From the NCBI RefSeq assembly GCF_014196805.1, contig NZ_JACIEI010000013.1, forward strand, positions 31,193-95,192: DNA of 64,000 nt, written 5' to 3'. The DNA is from Sulfitobacter undariae. Its GTDB lineage: Bacteria; Pseudomonadota; Alphaproteobacteria; Rhodobacterales; Rhodobacteraceae. Each line of letters begins with the position of its first letter. The stretch's first letter is position 1. Positions 1 to 8,161 of this stretch are shown one piece after another. The notes beneath the pieces were generated by a model. The model had not been told where the DNA came from and did no database searches. It was given only the letters and a program-made list of their open reading frames with translations. A program made the translations under genes and the position numbers.

Positions 1-2
1 CG

Positions 3-1247
3 CAGCGGCGCTGGACGATCAACGCGCTCTTTAGCGATGATCAGGACTGGGAGGAGATCAAGACAATCCTACTGGCCGCCTGTGACGGCTTCATGTTCGA
101 GCGGACAGACGGGAAGGTCGGTTTTTATGTGGGGCGCTGGCAGGAGCCGACGGTCACCCTGCGTGATGAAGACTTCTTGTCGCTGCAGGTCACTGAAGGT
201 TTGGAGATTGGTGTCAACGGTCGCTATGTCGCGCAGTATGTAGAGCCCGCAAACTTGTATCGGAAGACGCCTACCGGTGCCTATATCGCTGATCCGGACG
301 GGCGTCAGACAACGCGCGAGATCCCTGCACTTGCGGTAGACAGTTACGATCAGGCAATACGGATCGCCGTACGGACTGCCGCAGTAGAGCGTGCGCAGTT
401 TAGCCTTTCAGGTCGATTGAAACTTTCGGGTAAATACCTGATGGGCCAACGTTTCGTTCGGATAGAGCATGAAGAGCTTGGCCTGTCGATGACAGTGGAG
501 ATCGGCAAGCTGGTCCGGGTTGAGGATAGCATGTCCTATGAATTCCAAGGGGTATCCACTGTCGCGTCAGATCACCAGTTTGACGCTGCAACCCAGTCAC
601 CTCCGCGTCCTGTGTATGAAAACCTCTCCTCAGATAATTCGGTGGCAGAGGTTGCCGGTCTCAGCGGATCTGTGATGGGTGCCGGTGGTATTCGGTATGA
701 GTGGAACACGCAGGAACAAAGCCTGACACAAGAAATACGCCTCCGCTCTATCGATGCAGGGCAGCCAGATTGGCAGTCCTATATCGCCGCGACTGGTCAA
801 TCGTCGTTTGCAGCTACAGGGCTGCTGGATGGCGCAACCTACGAAGCACAGGTGCGCAACAGGACATCGGCTGGCCGCGTTTCCGGGTGGTTGCCCGTCG
901 CGCCGATCAGCATCACTGCGATTGTAGATAGCACGCCTCCACCAGAACTGACTACGTTTTCAGCGGCGCGTGTGGGTGCCGATATCGAAATCGCCCTGAC
1001 CTCACCGAACGATGCGGGATACTTTGCAACGCGTATCTTGCGTGCGGATTATCCAACAGGATTTGTAGCAACGCCGGATGTCGCCGATGCGATAGTCGTG
1101 CGGATTGAATACGGGCTGCCCGGAAATGTTGACGGCTGGATAGACAGCAGTGTGCCCGTTGGCGTGCATGTCTATTGGGCTGAGCCCATCAACCGCTCCG
1201 GAATACCGGGCCCACTATCTGGTCCCGAAACCATCGAAATCACCTAA
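3..1247 (+). CDS. Phage tail-tip / host-specificity protein J-like, 5' end cut by window edge
   Basis: The reading frame is open from base 3, so the true start lies to the left; 414 residues of the C-terminal part are visible. The early part resembles the central domain of phage tail-tip (J-like) proteins, which close the tail and carry receptor contacts. Around residues 210-310 there is a fibronectin type III-like stretch rich in Ser/Thr/Gly (containing QVRNRTSAGRVSGW), as is usual in the C-terminal half of such proteins. It ends 16 bases before the fibre gene, which fits a late tail operon. The family call comes from sequence character and gene order, not from a database match. Confidence 0.75.
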   Translation, partial: QRRWTINALFSDDQDWEEIKTILLAACDGFMFERTDGKVGFYVGRWQEPTVTLRDEDFLSLQVTEGLEIGVNGRYVAQYVEPANLYRKTPTGAYIADPDGRQTTREIPALAVDSYDQAIRIAVRTAAVERAQFSLSGRLKLSGKYLMGQRFVRIEHEELGLSMTVEIGKLVRVEDSMSYEFQGVSTVASDHQFDAATQSPPRPVYENLSSDNSVAEVAGLSGSVMGAGGIRYEWNTQEQSLTQEIRLRSIDAGQPDWQSYIAATGQSSFAATGLLDGATYEAQVRNRTSAGRVSGWLPVAPISITAIVDSTPPPELTTFSAARVGADIEIALTSPNDAGYFATRILRADYPTGFVATPDVADAIVVRIEYGLPGNVDGWIDSSVPVGVHVYWAEPINRSGIPGPLSGPETIEIT

Positions 1248-1263
1248 AATAAAGAGGCCTGTC

Positions 1264-3876
1264 ATGCCAGTTAAAACACCGCGCGCCATCTGGCGCGGCA
1301 ATCCGCCATCCAATGCGCACCAGCCCGAACCTCAAGACATTGTTGCTTGGGCTGAGGATGTGAATGGAAACATCGCGAATCTTCAGGAGTTGCCCGATAA
1401 CGTAGCGAGTGTAGAAGCGCGCACGGCTGCGTTGGAAAGCATCGGCGCGACGGGCTCACTGCCCCGCGCCGCCGTTGCCTTGGCCACCATGGGGAACGTC
1501 ACGCTATCCGGCGAGCAAACCATTGATGGCACACTGACAAGCGCCAGCGATGTGCTTGTGCGTGCGCAGACCGACCCCGCGCAGAACGGTCTATACACCA
1601 CGGCGTCGGGCGCATGGACGCGGCGAGCGGATATGGCCGCGGCTGGCGAGTTTGTCGGGGCTTCCGTTTTTGTAACAGACGGCACGGCAAACTTGGGGGC
1701 CACCTTCTATACAGGTAGCGTTGTTTCAACGGTTGGGGTCGATCCTGTTGTCTGGCTGCGCACGGCCAATCAATCAGCGCTTGGCGCTCTCGGATTGAGG
1801 GTGAATGAAGTCGCTGCGGATATTACCCCGCTCACGGCAGCAGCATCTTATAACAACCCGATTGTTCTGACACCTGTGCTTGGGAGCTATATAACATACG
1901 ACACTGGAGTAGTGACGGCCAACGCTGGCTACGCATACGCTGAGTTTGCCGTGACCGTGGGCGATGTGCTCAAGGTGTCTGGGATATTCTACGGCGCTGC
2001 GGTTGCATTGCTCGTGTTCAGGGGGGCAGGCGGTGCCTTTCACTCCTATGTTGAGCACCAAACGAACACGAACGCCTTTTATGACGGATATGGCGTGGCC
2101 GTGCCAGAGGGGGCGGTGACGTGCACGGTCTCATGGCTTCAAGAGAATGGTGAGCCAATTGTTTCAGTAGCCGTTGTTGAGCAAAACCTCGCTGAAATCC
2201 AGTTGCGGTTGATCGGTGACGTTTCTGAAATCAAAGGCGCTTTGGCTGATTATAAACGGTCTACTCCTTCGGATCGTGTCGAAGGAGCATATCTAAGATA
2301 TTCCGATGGCGAGGTTCAACCCGTCGGGACATTTACCTATGAGATGCACAGCGTTGAAGCGGGTGAGGAGATCCTAGTATCTGGTACTTTCACAGGCACT
2401 TCAACCGCTGTTGTTGTCTGGTTCACTGCCGCTGGGGGGTATCTTGGGTACTTCCAGCAAAACACCAGTGGCGTTAATACCGAGCTTGTAGATCAATCAG
2501 TGATCGTTCCTGTGGGCGCAGCGATGGCTGGTATAAGCTGGCCCAACGCTTTGGGCGAAGCGACTGTTAAGCGTGCCAGCCTGACGAGCGTTTCAGAGGT
2601 ATCCAAAGCGGTTTCTAGAATGCACGTGATTCCAGATTCGGTGGACGTTGATGGATATTATATCAGTCGCACCAGCGGTTCAAAGGTTGAACTCGCTGGT
2701 TATAAATACCGCCGCTACGATGTGGCGGATTTGGATGCGGTATTTGTAAACGGGACGTTTTCAGGCTCCGCAACTGCGATGATCGTTTTCACAGATGCAG
2801 ACGATGTTTTCATAAGCTCACTCAACGCCCACACGACAGGCGTCGATTCAGTCTGGGTTGATGAGCCAGCCCCTGTGCCAAGCAAAGCGCTTTACGGCTA
2901 CATCACATGGGCAGCGCCTTACGATGGTGTGGCTCATACAGTTTCCGCGAATTCGATTGATACGGGCCTTGCTGAAACAGTTACGGAGTTGCAGCAAGCG
3001 GTGGCTGATTTGACGGTGGCTGGCAGCACATGGGCAGGAAAGACGGGTGTTTGGTTCGGAACGTCAATTCCTGCGGGCGGCGGCTCATATGCTTACCCCG
3101 CATTGGTGGCGGATGCTCTTGGCATGACTATCCATAATGAGGCGGCGGGTGGCTCCGCTGCGCGTGCTGGCGTTGATAGCTTGAAAACTGTTTCAGACCC
3201 CTACGGTTGGGATGGGTCTTTTCATCGGGCTGTAACTCGCTCTCTTGCTGCAACTCTGGCCGAAATGCAGTACATATATGACAACTGGGTCACTGTGCGG
3301 GAGCTGCTTACGGGCGATGATAGGCCCGTCACGCTGGAGCCTTCCGACCTTGCAGAAATGCAGGACTATTCGTATGAAAAGCGCCTGATTGAGCGCCACC
3401 TTGGGGAAAACCGGAGGGACGTTTATTTCTTCGATCACGGTCACAACGATAGAGCTGTTGATGATATTGTGACGGCGGGTGCTGATACGCGTAATCGCTT
3501 CACCTATCTTGGGGCGATCAATTTCTTGATTGACCTGATCCTGAATGACAACCCGAAGGCCAAGATCATCTTTATCGGGCATTATGAAAATGCGCGTAAG
3601 GAAACTATCTCGCAGGCACAGGACTTGCTTGCGGATTATTGGGACTTTCCAATCATTCGTTGCTGGGAGCGGCTAGGCTGGACTCAGCAAACAGTGCTGA
3701 CAAAAGGCGAATGGGAAAGTGGGGTTTGGAATCCTACAGCAAACGCAGTTGCGGCACCCAAAGAACTCACAAAAATTTGGATGCCTGATGATCTACATCC
3801 AAACACGGATATTTCTGGTGGCGCAACGGGTCGGATTGCCGAAGTTATCATTGCCCAACTTGCCCACATAGTCTGA
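1264..3876 (+). CDS. Tail fibre with three repeated beta modules and a C-terminal SGNH/GDSL-type hydrolase domain
   Basis: This 870-residue protein probably forms the receptor-binding fibre, with an esterase that trims acyl groups from surface glycans. The start at 1264 is chosen for the AAAGAGG eight to nine bases upstream. Residues 1-190 look like a fibre stem. Residues about 193-302, 340-439 and 460-561 are three diverged copies of one module sharing a G-F/T-G core (VSGIFYG, VSGTFTG, VNGTFSG) and a late IS/TW. From about residue 588 an SGNH hydrolase fold begins, with a nucleophile candidate S601 in GTSIP, block III N728 in GHND, and D842/H845 in DDLHP. The substrate is inferred, not shown. 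Confidence 0.82.
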   Translation: MPVKTPRAIWRGNPPSNAHQPEPQDIVAWAEDVNGNIANLQELPDNVASVEARTAALESIGATGSLPRAAVALATMGNVTLSGEQTIDGTLTSASDVLVRAQTDPAQNGLYTTASGAWTRRADMAAAGEFVGASVFVTDGTANLGATFYTGSVVSTVGVDPVVWLRTANQSALGALGLRVNEVAADITPLTAAASYNNPIVLTPVLGSYITYDTGVVTANAGYAYAEFAVTVGDVLKVSGIFYGAAVALLVFRGAGGAFHSYVEHQTNTNAFYDGYGVAVPEGAVTCTVSWLQENGEPIVSVAVVEQNLAEIQLRLIGDVSEIKGALADYKRSTPSDRVEGAYLRYSDGEVQPVGTFTYEMHSVEAGEEILVSGTFTGTSTAVVVWFTAAGGYLGYFQQNTSGVNTELVDQSVIVPVGAAMAGISWPNALGEATVKRASLTSVSEVSKAVSRMHVIPDSVDVDGYYISRTSGSKVELAGYKYRRYDVADLDAVFVNGTFSGSATAMIVFTDADDVFISSLNAHTTGVDSVWVDEPAPVPSKALYGYITWAAPYDGVAHTVSANSIDTGLAETVTELQQAVADLTVAGSTWAGKTGVWFGTSIPAGGGSYAYPALVADALGMTIHNEAAGGSAARAGVDSLKTVSDPYGWDGSFHRAVTRSLAATLAEMQYIYDNWVTVRELLTGDDRPVTLEPSDLAEMQDYSYEKRLIERHLGENRRDVYFFDHGHNDRAVDDIVTAGADTRNRFTYLGAINFLIDLILNDNPKAKIIFIGHYENARKETISQAQDLLADYWDFPIIRCWERLGWTQQTVLTKGEWESGVWNPTANAVAAPKELTKIWMPDDLHPNTDISGGATGRIAEVIIAQLAHIV

Positions 3877-3948
3877 CGACACCCCCACAATTCACACGGC
3901 CCCAACCGCTTTGGCGGGCCTGAAATCATGCCTGATCGGAGGGGCTAT

Positions 3949-4266
3949 ATGTCAACACTTGAAACTATACGGCAGGTGATAGGCGCCGCCCCAGAGCAGC
4001 TCACGGCATTGTGCCTGTCAGGTGCTGCTGGGGCGTATGTGCGCGCGGTGTTTGCGCCACAGGCCAGCTGGCGACGGCGCATGTCGGAAGGGTTCGCTGG
4101 CGCTTTGTCTGCGATCTTTCTGGGCGGGTTGGTCGGGCACTTGATCCACTCCCTAACTGATGCGGGGACCTGGGCCTTTTTGGCGGCGGGGTTCGTGATG
4201 GGTGAGGGGGGAATAGCTGCGGTTCGCGGCGTTCGCAAATTGATCCTGAAGGAACAACCAAAATGA
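3949..4266 (+). CDS. Small phage membrane protein, holin candidate
   Basis: The product has 105 residues. The start at 3949 follows a GGAGG about seven bases upstream; an in-frame ATG at 3928 lacks such a site. Two to three hydrophobic helices are visible (around LTALCLSGAAGAYV, LSAIFLGGLVGHLI and WAFLAAGFVMGEGG), with a basic C-terminus (VRGVRKLILKEQPK). Size, topology and position directly before the endolysin suggest a holin or holin partner. The gene overlaps the next one by four bases (ATGA), so the two are probably translationally coupled. No holin family was recognised by motif. Confidence 0.7.
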   Translation: MSTLETIRQVIGAAPEQLTALCLSGAAGAYVRAVFAPQASWRRRMSEGFAGALSAIFLGGLVGHLIHSLTDAGTWAFLAAGFVMGEGGIAAVRGVRKLILKEQPK

Positions 4267-4529
4267 ACATGCTTTTGATTGCCAATAACTTCACATCAGC
4301 AGCCGTAATCATCGCGTGCTGGTGGCTTGCGCATCAGTATTCGCGAACATCTCCCCCAGGGCGTCTGATTTCAGTGGGCCTGTCTTTGCTGGGGTTCAAC
4401 ACGCTGTTTATCCTTGTCGGTCGGAATGTCGGGATGCCGATCGCTTGGCCTGCGGTTGGGTCGAAATTTTTGCTTTCGGCAATCCTGATCCTCATCGTCA
4501 TTCGCCGAATTACCAAAGGTCAGAAGTAA
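4263..4529 (+). CDS. Small phage membrane protein, second holin/antiholin candidate
   Basis: This 88-residue protein consists almost entirely of three hydrophobic segments (about residues 5-23, 36-52 and 66-82) with a short basic tail (RRITKGQK). It begins within the stop of the preceding membrane gene and ends 30 bases before the endolysin start. Paired small membrane proteins ahead of an endolysin are typical of phage lysis cassettes. Which one makes the pore cannot be decided from sequence. Confidence 0.68.
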   Translation: MNMLLIANNFTSAAVIIACWWLAHQYSRTSPPGRLISVGLSLLGFNTLFILVGRNVGMPIAWPAVGSKFLLSAILILIVIRRITKGQK

Positions 4530-4559
4530 TAAAAATCTCGAAACATAAGGAATAATCCG

Positions 4560-5234
4560 ATGGACGTTTCACCACGCGGCATTGCCGCATTGATTGCGCA
4601 TGAAGGCATCGTGCCGGCGCCGTATCTCGACAGTGTTGGGGTTTGGACTTGGGGTGTTGGCCACACGGCCGCCGCTGGATATCCAAACCCCGCCAGCTTG
4701 CCTCGTGGCGTTCCTGCCGATCTGGACGCGGCTTTGGCTGAGGTGTTCAAGGTGTTCACCGATGATCTGGAAACCTATTCTGAGGCTGTGCGCAGGGCCA
4801 TCAAGGTGCCAGTGGCGCAGCACGAATTTGATGCGGCCGTCTCCTTTCACTACAACACAGGCCGCATTGCGACCGCAACGTGGGTAAAAACGCTAAACGG
4901 CGGCAACCGTGCATTGGCTGCCGACCAGATTATGAACTGGCGTTCCCCTTCTGAAATCATCCCGCGCCGAACGGCGGAGCAGACGCTTTTTCGTGACGGT
5001 ATCTACCCGGATGCACGCGGTACCGTCTGGAATGTGAGCGCCAGCGGGCGTGTGATCTGGTCGGCGCTGAAAACGCTCTCTGCGGATGACATCGCTGAGT
5101 TGATGGGTGGGGAGCAGTTGCCCGCAACGCCATCGGCAGGCCCTGAAACAGCGCCCGACACCGCGTCACACGACGGTGCCCTGGCATTCGCTCAAATCCG
5201 CCGCATCGTGGCTGAATTTGAAGCCAATGAGTGA
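4560..5234 (+). CDS. Phage endolysin, GH24 T4-type lysozyme
   Basis: The 224-residue protein cleaves the glycan strand of peptidoglycan at lysis. The T4 lysozyme catalytic triad spacing is intact: E15, then D24 after eight residues, then T30 after five, inside EGIVPAPYLDSVGVWTWGVG. The VSFHYNTG and GNRALAADQIMNW stretches match the family's helical lobe. The C-terminus beyond about residue 180 (rich in Ala, Pro and Thr) is an extension of unknown role. There is no classical signal peptide, so release should depend on the neighbouring holin candidates. Its end overlaps the next small reading frame by eight bases. Confidence 0.92.
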   Translation: MDVSPRGIAALIAHEGIVPAPYLDSVGVWTWGVGHTAAAGYPNPASLPRGVPADLDAALAEVFKVFTDDLETYSEAVRRAIKVPVAQHEFDAAVSFHYNTGRIATATWVKTLNGGNRALAADQIMNWRSPSEIIPRRTAEQTLFRDGIYPDARGTVWNVSASGRVIWSALKTLSADDIAELMGGEQLPATPSAGPETAPDTASHDGALAFAQIRRIVAEFEANE

Positions 5235-5316
5235 CCCCATCGGCGTCTCTCTCCTGATCTTTGCAATCCTGATTGTCGCCGTTGTGGCTGTGATCATCGC
5301 GCTGCTGCGCAAATAA
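5227..5316 (+). CDS. 29-residue single-span membrane peptide overlapping the endolysin
   Basis: The frame starts at an ATG eight bases before the end of the endolysin gene and encodes 29 residues, almost all hydrophobic (VSLLIFAILIVAVVAVIIAL) with a basic LLRK end. The next gene starts 17 bases after its stop with its own AAAGGA site. The overlap, the tight spacing and the clean membrane character argue that it is translated. It could be a lysis accessory such as a tiny spanin or antiholin. It is too short for firm family assignment. Confidence 0.5.
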   Translation: MSDPIGVSLLIFAILIVAVVAVIIALLRK

Positions 5317-5333
5317 TCCCGAAAGGAAACATC

Positions 5334-5690
5334 ATGGATATCATCAAAAACCTCCTGACAGACGAGGCATTCCTGAATGCTGCTATAGCGGGACTTAGTC
5401 TTGTGCTGACCTTCTTCTTGAACCGCGCAGTCGGTGCATTTCAGGCTGCAACAGGCATCCGCATCGAGGAGAAGCATATGCGCGCATTGCACTCGGCCAT
5501 CATCACAGGTGTCGAGAGCGCGTTGAAAGAGGGGCCAGAAGCGGGGATCGACAACATAAAGAACAGCGCGTTGAGATACGCCCGTCAATCTGTGCCAGAC
5601 GCTGTCCGCGCTTTGGTGCCGGGGCAGGGCGTTATGGACAAAATTGCTGAGCGGTACGTGATGGAGCGGCTCAATCGAATTGGGGGCTAG
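5334..5690 (+). CDS. Phage protein with N-terminal membrane anchor, superfamily 6 (LLH-like) holin candidate
   Basis: The 118-residue protein has one N-terminal hydrophobic segment (AAIAGLSLVLTFFLNRAV) followed by a soluble helical part (EEKHMRALHSAIITGVESAL, then YARQSVPDAVRALV). This layout resembles LLH-type phage holins, which have one transmembrane helix and a cytoplasmic helical domain. A strong site (GAAAGGAAAC) precedes the start. It is the last rightward gene of the lysis cluster; the following 230 bases hold no convincing gene. The family link is a tentative judgement. Confidence 0.6.
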   Translation: MDIIKNLLTDEAFLNAAIAGLSLVLTFFLNRAVGAFQAATGIRIEEKHMRALHSAIITGVESALKEGPEAGIDNIKNSALRYARQSVPDAVRALVPGQGVMDKIAERYVMERLNRIGG

Positions 5691-5921
5691 GCCCCAATAT
5701 CTGGCGGCGAGATTTTCAGCCGCGATCAACTCAATAATGAAAGGTCGTTATCCAGCACAAAATTCACTAGACCGTTTGCCGTGCTCAGACCTACTTGCCC
5801 CGTCGTTGCCTTCGTGCAGTGGTCGGGTCTTTTGCGTTTTGCGGTCCAGTTTGTGGAGGTCGACCTCGTGCTTCTTTATGAAGTTTTCACTCTTGTCTGT
5901 CGTGCTTGCTTAAGGTTTGGC

Positions 5922-6578
5922 CTATCTGTCCCTTAGTGGTATTTGGCCGCGATCATCTGATAGGTTAACAGCCAGTTCATTCAAAAACAGAATGATATCC
6001 GGCAGCATGTGCGGGGACATAAGGCCATGCTGTATGGACCATCGCTCACTTTGGTTCAAAGGTAGAAAGACGCGCGCCTCTGATACAGTTTCAAAAAGTT
6101 TGCTCTGATATTTTTGAGCAAACTTGGCGGCTATTCTATCTAGAGTTTTTGCTTCTGAGCTCCGATCTGGCCCTCTTTCTCCAGAGCGCATTGACTGTGT
6201 GACCGTCTCCCAAATCTGCTGTTTTTCTGACACCAGCTCCGCATGTAGTTCCGCAATTCCTTGTGACAAGTCCCGCGCTTTTTGCGCAACCTCACGACGC
6301 TCATACCATTGATGTTGGCTGCCAAGGCGAACCTTCCCAAGCAGAGCTAAGGCCCCGATAAATACTCCTATGGACGCACAGATAAGCAAAAATAGAACAA
6401 ACGGATACACCCACCAACCAACATTTTCAGCAGCGAGTTGTACATAACTCCATAGGGGTAGAAGAGGCCCGTACAAAACTGTAAGGACACTTCCAAGGAT
6501 GAGACGGTTTTCCTTGATCAGCAACAGGAGCGACCAAAGACCTTCAATGCTTTTGAGGTTATCGAGGATTTTATGCAT
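5922..6578 (-). CDS. Unknown two-span membrane protein (prophage cargo)
   Basis: I do not recognise this 218-residue protein. It has two hydrophobic segments, about residues 28-48 and 57-83, then a long soluble part with a charged helical stretch (AHELVSEKQQ-like, about residues 105-150) and a C-terminus containing PHMLPDIILFLNELAVNL. It lies on the strand opposite to the lysis genes and is divergent from the next unknown membrane gene, so it is probably expressed separately from the late operon. Composition is more AT-rich than the neighbouring phage genes. Such single genes in prophages often act on the host or on competing phages, but nothing in the sequence proves that here. Confidence 0.65.
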   Translation of the reverse strand: MHKILDNLKSIEGLWSLLLLIKENRLILGSVLTVLYGPLLPLWSYVQLAAENVGWWVYPFVLFLLICASIGVFIGALALLGKVRLGSQHQWYERREVAQKARDLSQGIAELHAELVSEKQQIWETVTQSMRSGERGPDRSSEAKTLDRIAAKFAQKYQSKLFETVSEARVFLPLNQSERWSIQHGLMSPHMLPDIILFLNELAVNLSDDRGQIPLRDR

Positions 6579-6790
6579 AATTATTTCATCTCACGACACC
6601 CATACCAGAGTCTATAGGAAACGAATGACGAGGGGATGCACTCCGGTCAAAATTTACGCTCTTCAAGGGCAAATACAGGTCAGGCATGGGGCGTCACCTA
6701 TGCCTAGCTTTCCGAATTGATTGGTGACAAGGAACCAAATGTCCGCAATAAGCTGAGTCGCGGTAAATTTTCAACGGCGTATTTTATACA

Positions 6791-7735
6791 ATGTCTAACA
6801 GCGATCAAAGTAACTCACATAGCTATTTGAATTCAATTACATTCGTCGTTTTTGCTGCGGTTATGATAATCCTTGTTATCGCATTGGCCTATTCTTTAGG
6901 CGTTTCATATTCTGAACGCCAGCTTCGCGCCGATCATAATACCGAGCAGTATTCCGGAAGTTCCGACGAGCGCATAGCCCGCGCCTGCGTCGGAAAAATT
7001 GGCCCTGCGCACGTCAAATGCGTACAGGAAAAAGTAACATCCTCCGAAGACCATCGCCGAAGTGAGTATGATCTGAGCGCCCAGGAGGATATGAGCGAAT
7101 GGGCCTTTTGGCTGCTTTGGGTAAGCATCGGGGGCATAGCTGTATCCACCCTTGCTCTCTATTTCATGTGGGACACTCTGACGGTCACTCGTGAAACCCT
7201 CATCTCCACCCAGGTGATGTCTTTAGACGCTCACCAAATTGGCGCTGCTCAAACCAGAGCCTATATTTCCATGTCGGAAGGATGGTTGAGAGAAGATAAA
7301 GGTAACGTAGATAACGTAATTGAGTTCAGTGTATATAATTCTGGGGTTACTCCTGCCTTAGATGTTGTGGTTTCTATAGACACGTTTTTGGAAGGCGAGA
7401 AGGTCGATCAAAAAGTCGTTCAAGAAATTAAATTCTACCAGATCGAACATAAATTTGGCTTGCTTGACCCATCCGTACGGCAACGAGGCGGAATTAATAT
7501 TTGCCCTGGGGTAATTGATAAATGGATTTCCGCCACATCGAGCGATGAACGCCCCAAAATTCGGCTCAACTTTAAAATAACTTATAGAACCGTCTTTGGC
7601 GAAAAAGTGACCCGGTACGGTGGATATCCCCTCAGGGATATCTTCCCCACTAATGTTGATGGGAACGTGATGCGCTACACTCTTCAGATATTGGGGGGAA
7701 CTGCGTCAGAGACAATGGAGCCGTCCGGTGAGTGA
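6791..7735 (+). CDS. Unknown two-span membrane protein with beta-rich C-terminal domain (prophage cargo)
   Basis: The 314-residue product has an N-terminal membrane helix (VVFAAVMIILVIALAYSLGV), an approximately 70-residue polar segment holding two cysteines, a second helix (WAFWLLWVSIGGIAVSTLAL), a short helical linker and then a soluble C-terminal half. The C-terminal half contains GAAQTRAYISM and NSGVTPALDVVVSI, a pattern I associate with a common uncharacterised bacterial family with paired helices and a beta domain. The polar loop between helices is probably periplasmic. The gene is AT-rich and divergent from the preceding one. The function is unknown. Confidence 0.68.
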   Translation: MSNSDQSNSHSYLNSITFVVFAAVMIILVIALAYSLGVSYSERQLRADHNTEQYSGSSDERIARACVGKIGPAHVKCVQEKVTSSEDHRRSEYDLSAQEDMSEWAFWLLWVSIGGIAVSTLALYFMWDTLTVTRETLISTQVMSLDAHQIGAAQTRAYISMSEGWLREDKGNVDNVIEFSVYNSGVTPALDVVVSIDTFLEGEKVDQKVVQEIKFYQIEHKFGLLDPSVRQRGGINICPGVIDKWISATSSDERPKIRLNFKITYRTVFGEKVTRYGGYPLRDIFPTNVDGNVMRYTLQILGGTASETMEPSGE

Positions 7736-7898
7736 AATTATCCATCTGAAAGAGCGGCGCAAGTCGCAATGCAAGCATCTGACCGTTGCCGTTGATGAGA
7801 CTTTGGATCAGGTCGAGTGTGAAGATTGCGGCGAAGTGCTAAATCCCGTTGTCGTGTTGCGAGATATTGCGCGACGTGGACTTTCAACAAACCATTAA
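7728..7898 (+). CDS. Small zinc-ribbon-like phage protein
   Basis: A GTG start at 7728 overlaps the end of the preceding gene by eight bases and opens a 56-residue frame. It contains QCKH followed 14 residues later by CEDCG, a CxH...CxxC pattern expected to bind one zinc ion. Small proteins of this kind occur in early regions of Rhodobacterales prophages next to methylase genes, and a methylase scrap follows here at 7944. The GTG start and short length leave some doubt. DNA or RNA binding would be a guess. Confidence 0.6.
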   Translation: MSEIIHLKERRKSQCKHLTVAVDETLDQVECEDCGEVLNPVVVLRDIARRGLSTNH

Positions 7899-7943
7899 TG
7901 GAGCAGCCAGTTGGCCGTATATGTTAGCCCAGAGACAGTACCG

Positions 7944-8030
7944 ATGTTCCGCTATGGCATGATCATGGCTGATCCGCCCTGGCTGTTTGAAAACTGGTCA
8001 GCTGCTGGTGAGCTAGATAACCGTTTCTAA
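7944..8030 (+). pseudogene. N-terminal scrap of an MT-A70 family DNA adenine methyltransferase
   Basis: The frame reads MFRYGMIMADPPWLFENWSA before it leaves the family and stops after 28 codons. ADPPW is the catalytic DPPW motif of MT-A70 adenine methyltransferases, and the MFRY-M-ADPPW start is typical of short phage members. The remaining roughly 170 residues are absent, so this is a truncated remnant. It follows the zinc-ribbon gene, a partner often seen beside this methylase in phages. The break at about 8010-8015 marks an old deletion or insertion edge. Confidence 0.65.
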
Positions 8031-8122
8031 TTGTGCTTGATTAGATAGGTTCATGTGCTAACGTTGATCCAGCAGGGTCGCTTGGTGACCGCTGCCCTGA
8101 ACTTTAGATGAGGGGCGGGCTG

Positions 8123-8161
8123 ATGGACGCTCGACGCATAGGATATTGGGCTACCGCTGTC
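8123..8161 (+). pseudogene. Possible N-terminal scrap of a DoxX-like membrane protein
   Basis: After a good ribosome-binding site (AGGGGCGGG) a frame starts MDARRIGYWATAV and then loses any resemblance at the 3' end of the DUF3800 gene. RIGYWATT-type starts are typical of DoxX-like small membrane proteins. Only about 13 residues remain, so this is a weak call based on start context and a short similarity. With the methylase scrap it suggests that the DUF3800 gene sits between two recombination edges. Confidence 0.25.

Noticed and set aside
5680..5913. A 77-codon plus-strand frame after the lysis genes
   Set aside because: It has no good start codon or ribosome-binding site, overlaps the preceding gene and has low-complexity content. 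The region is treated as intergenic.
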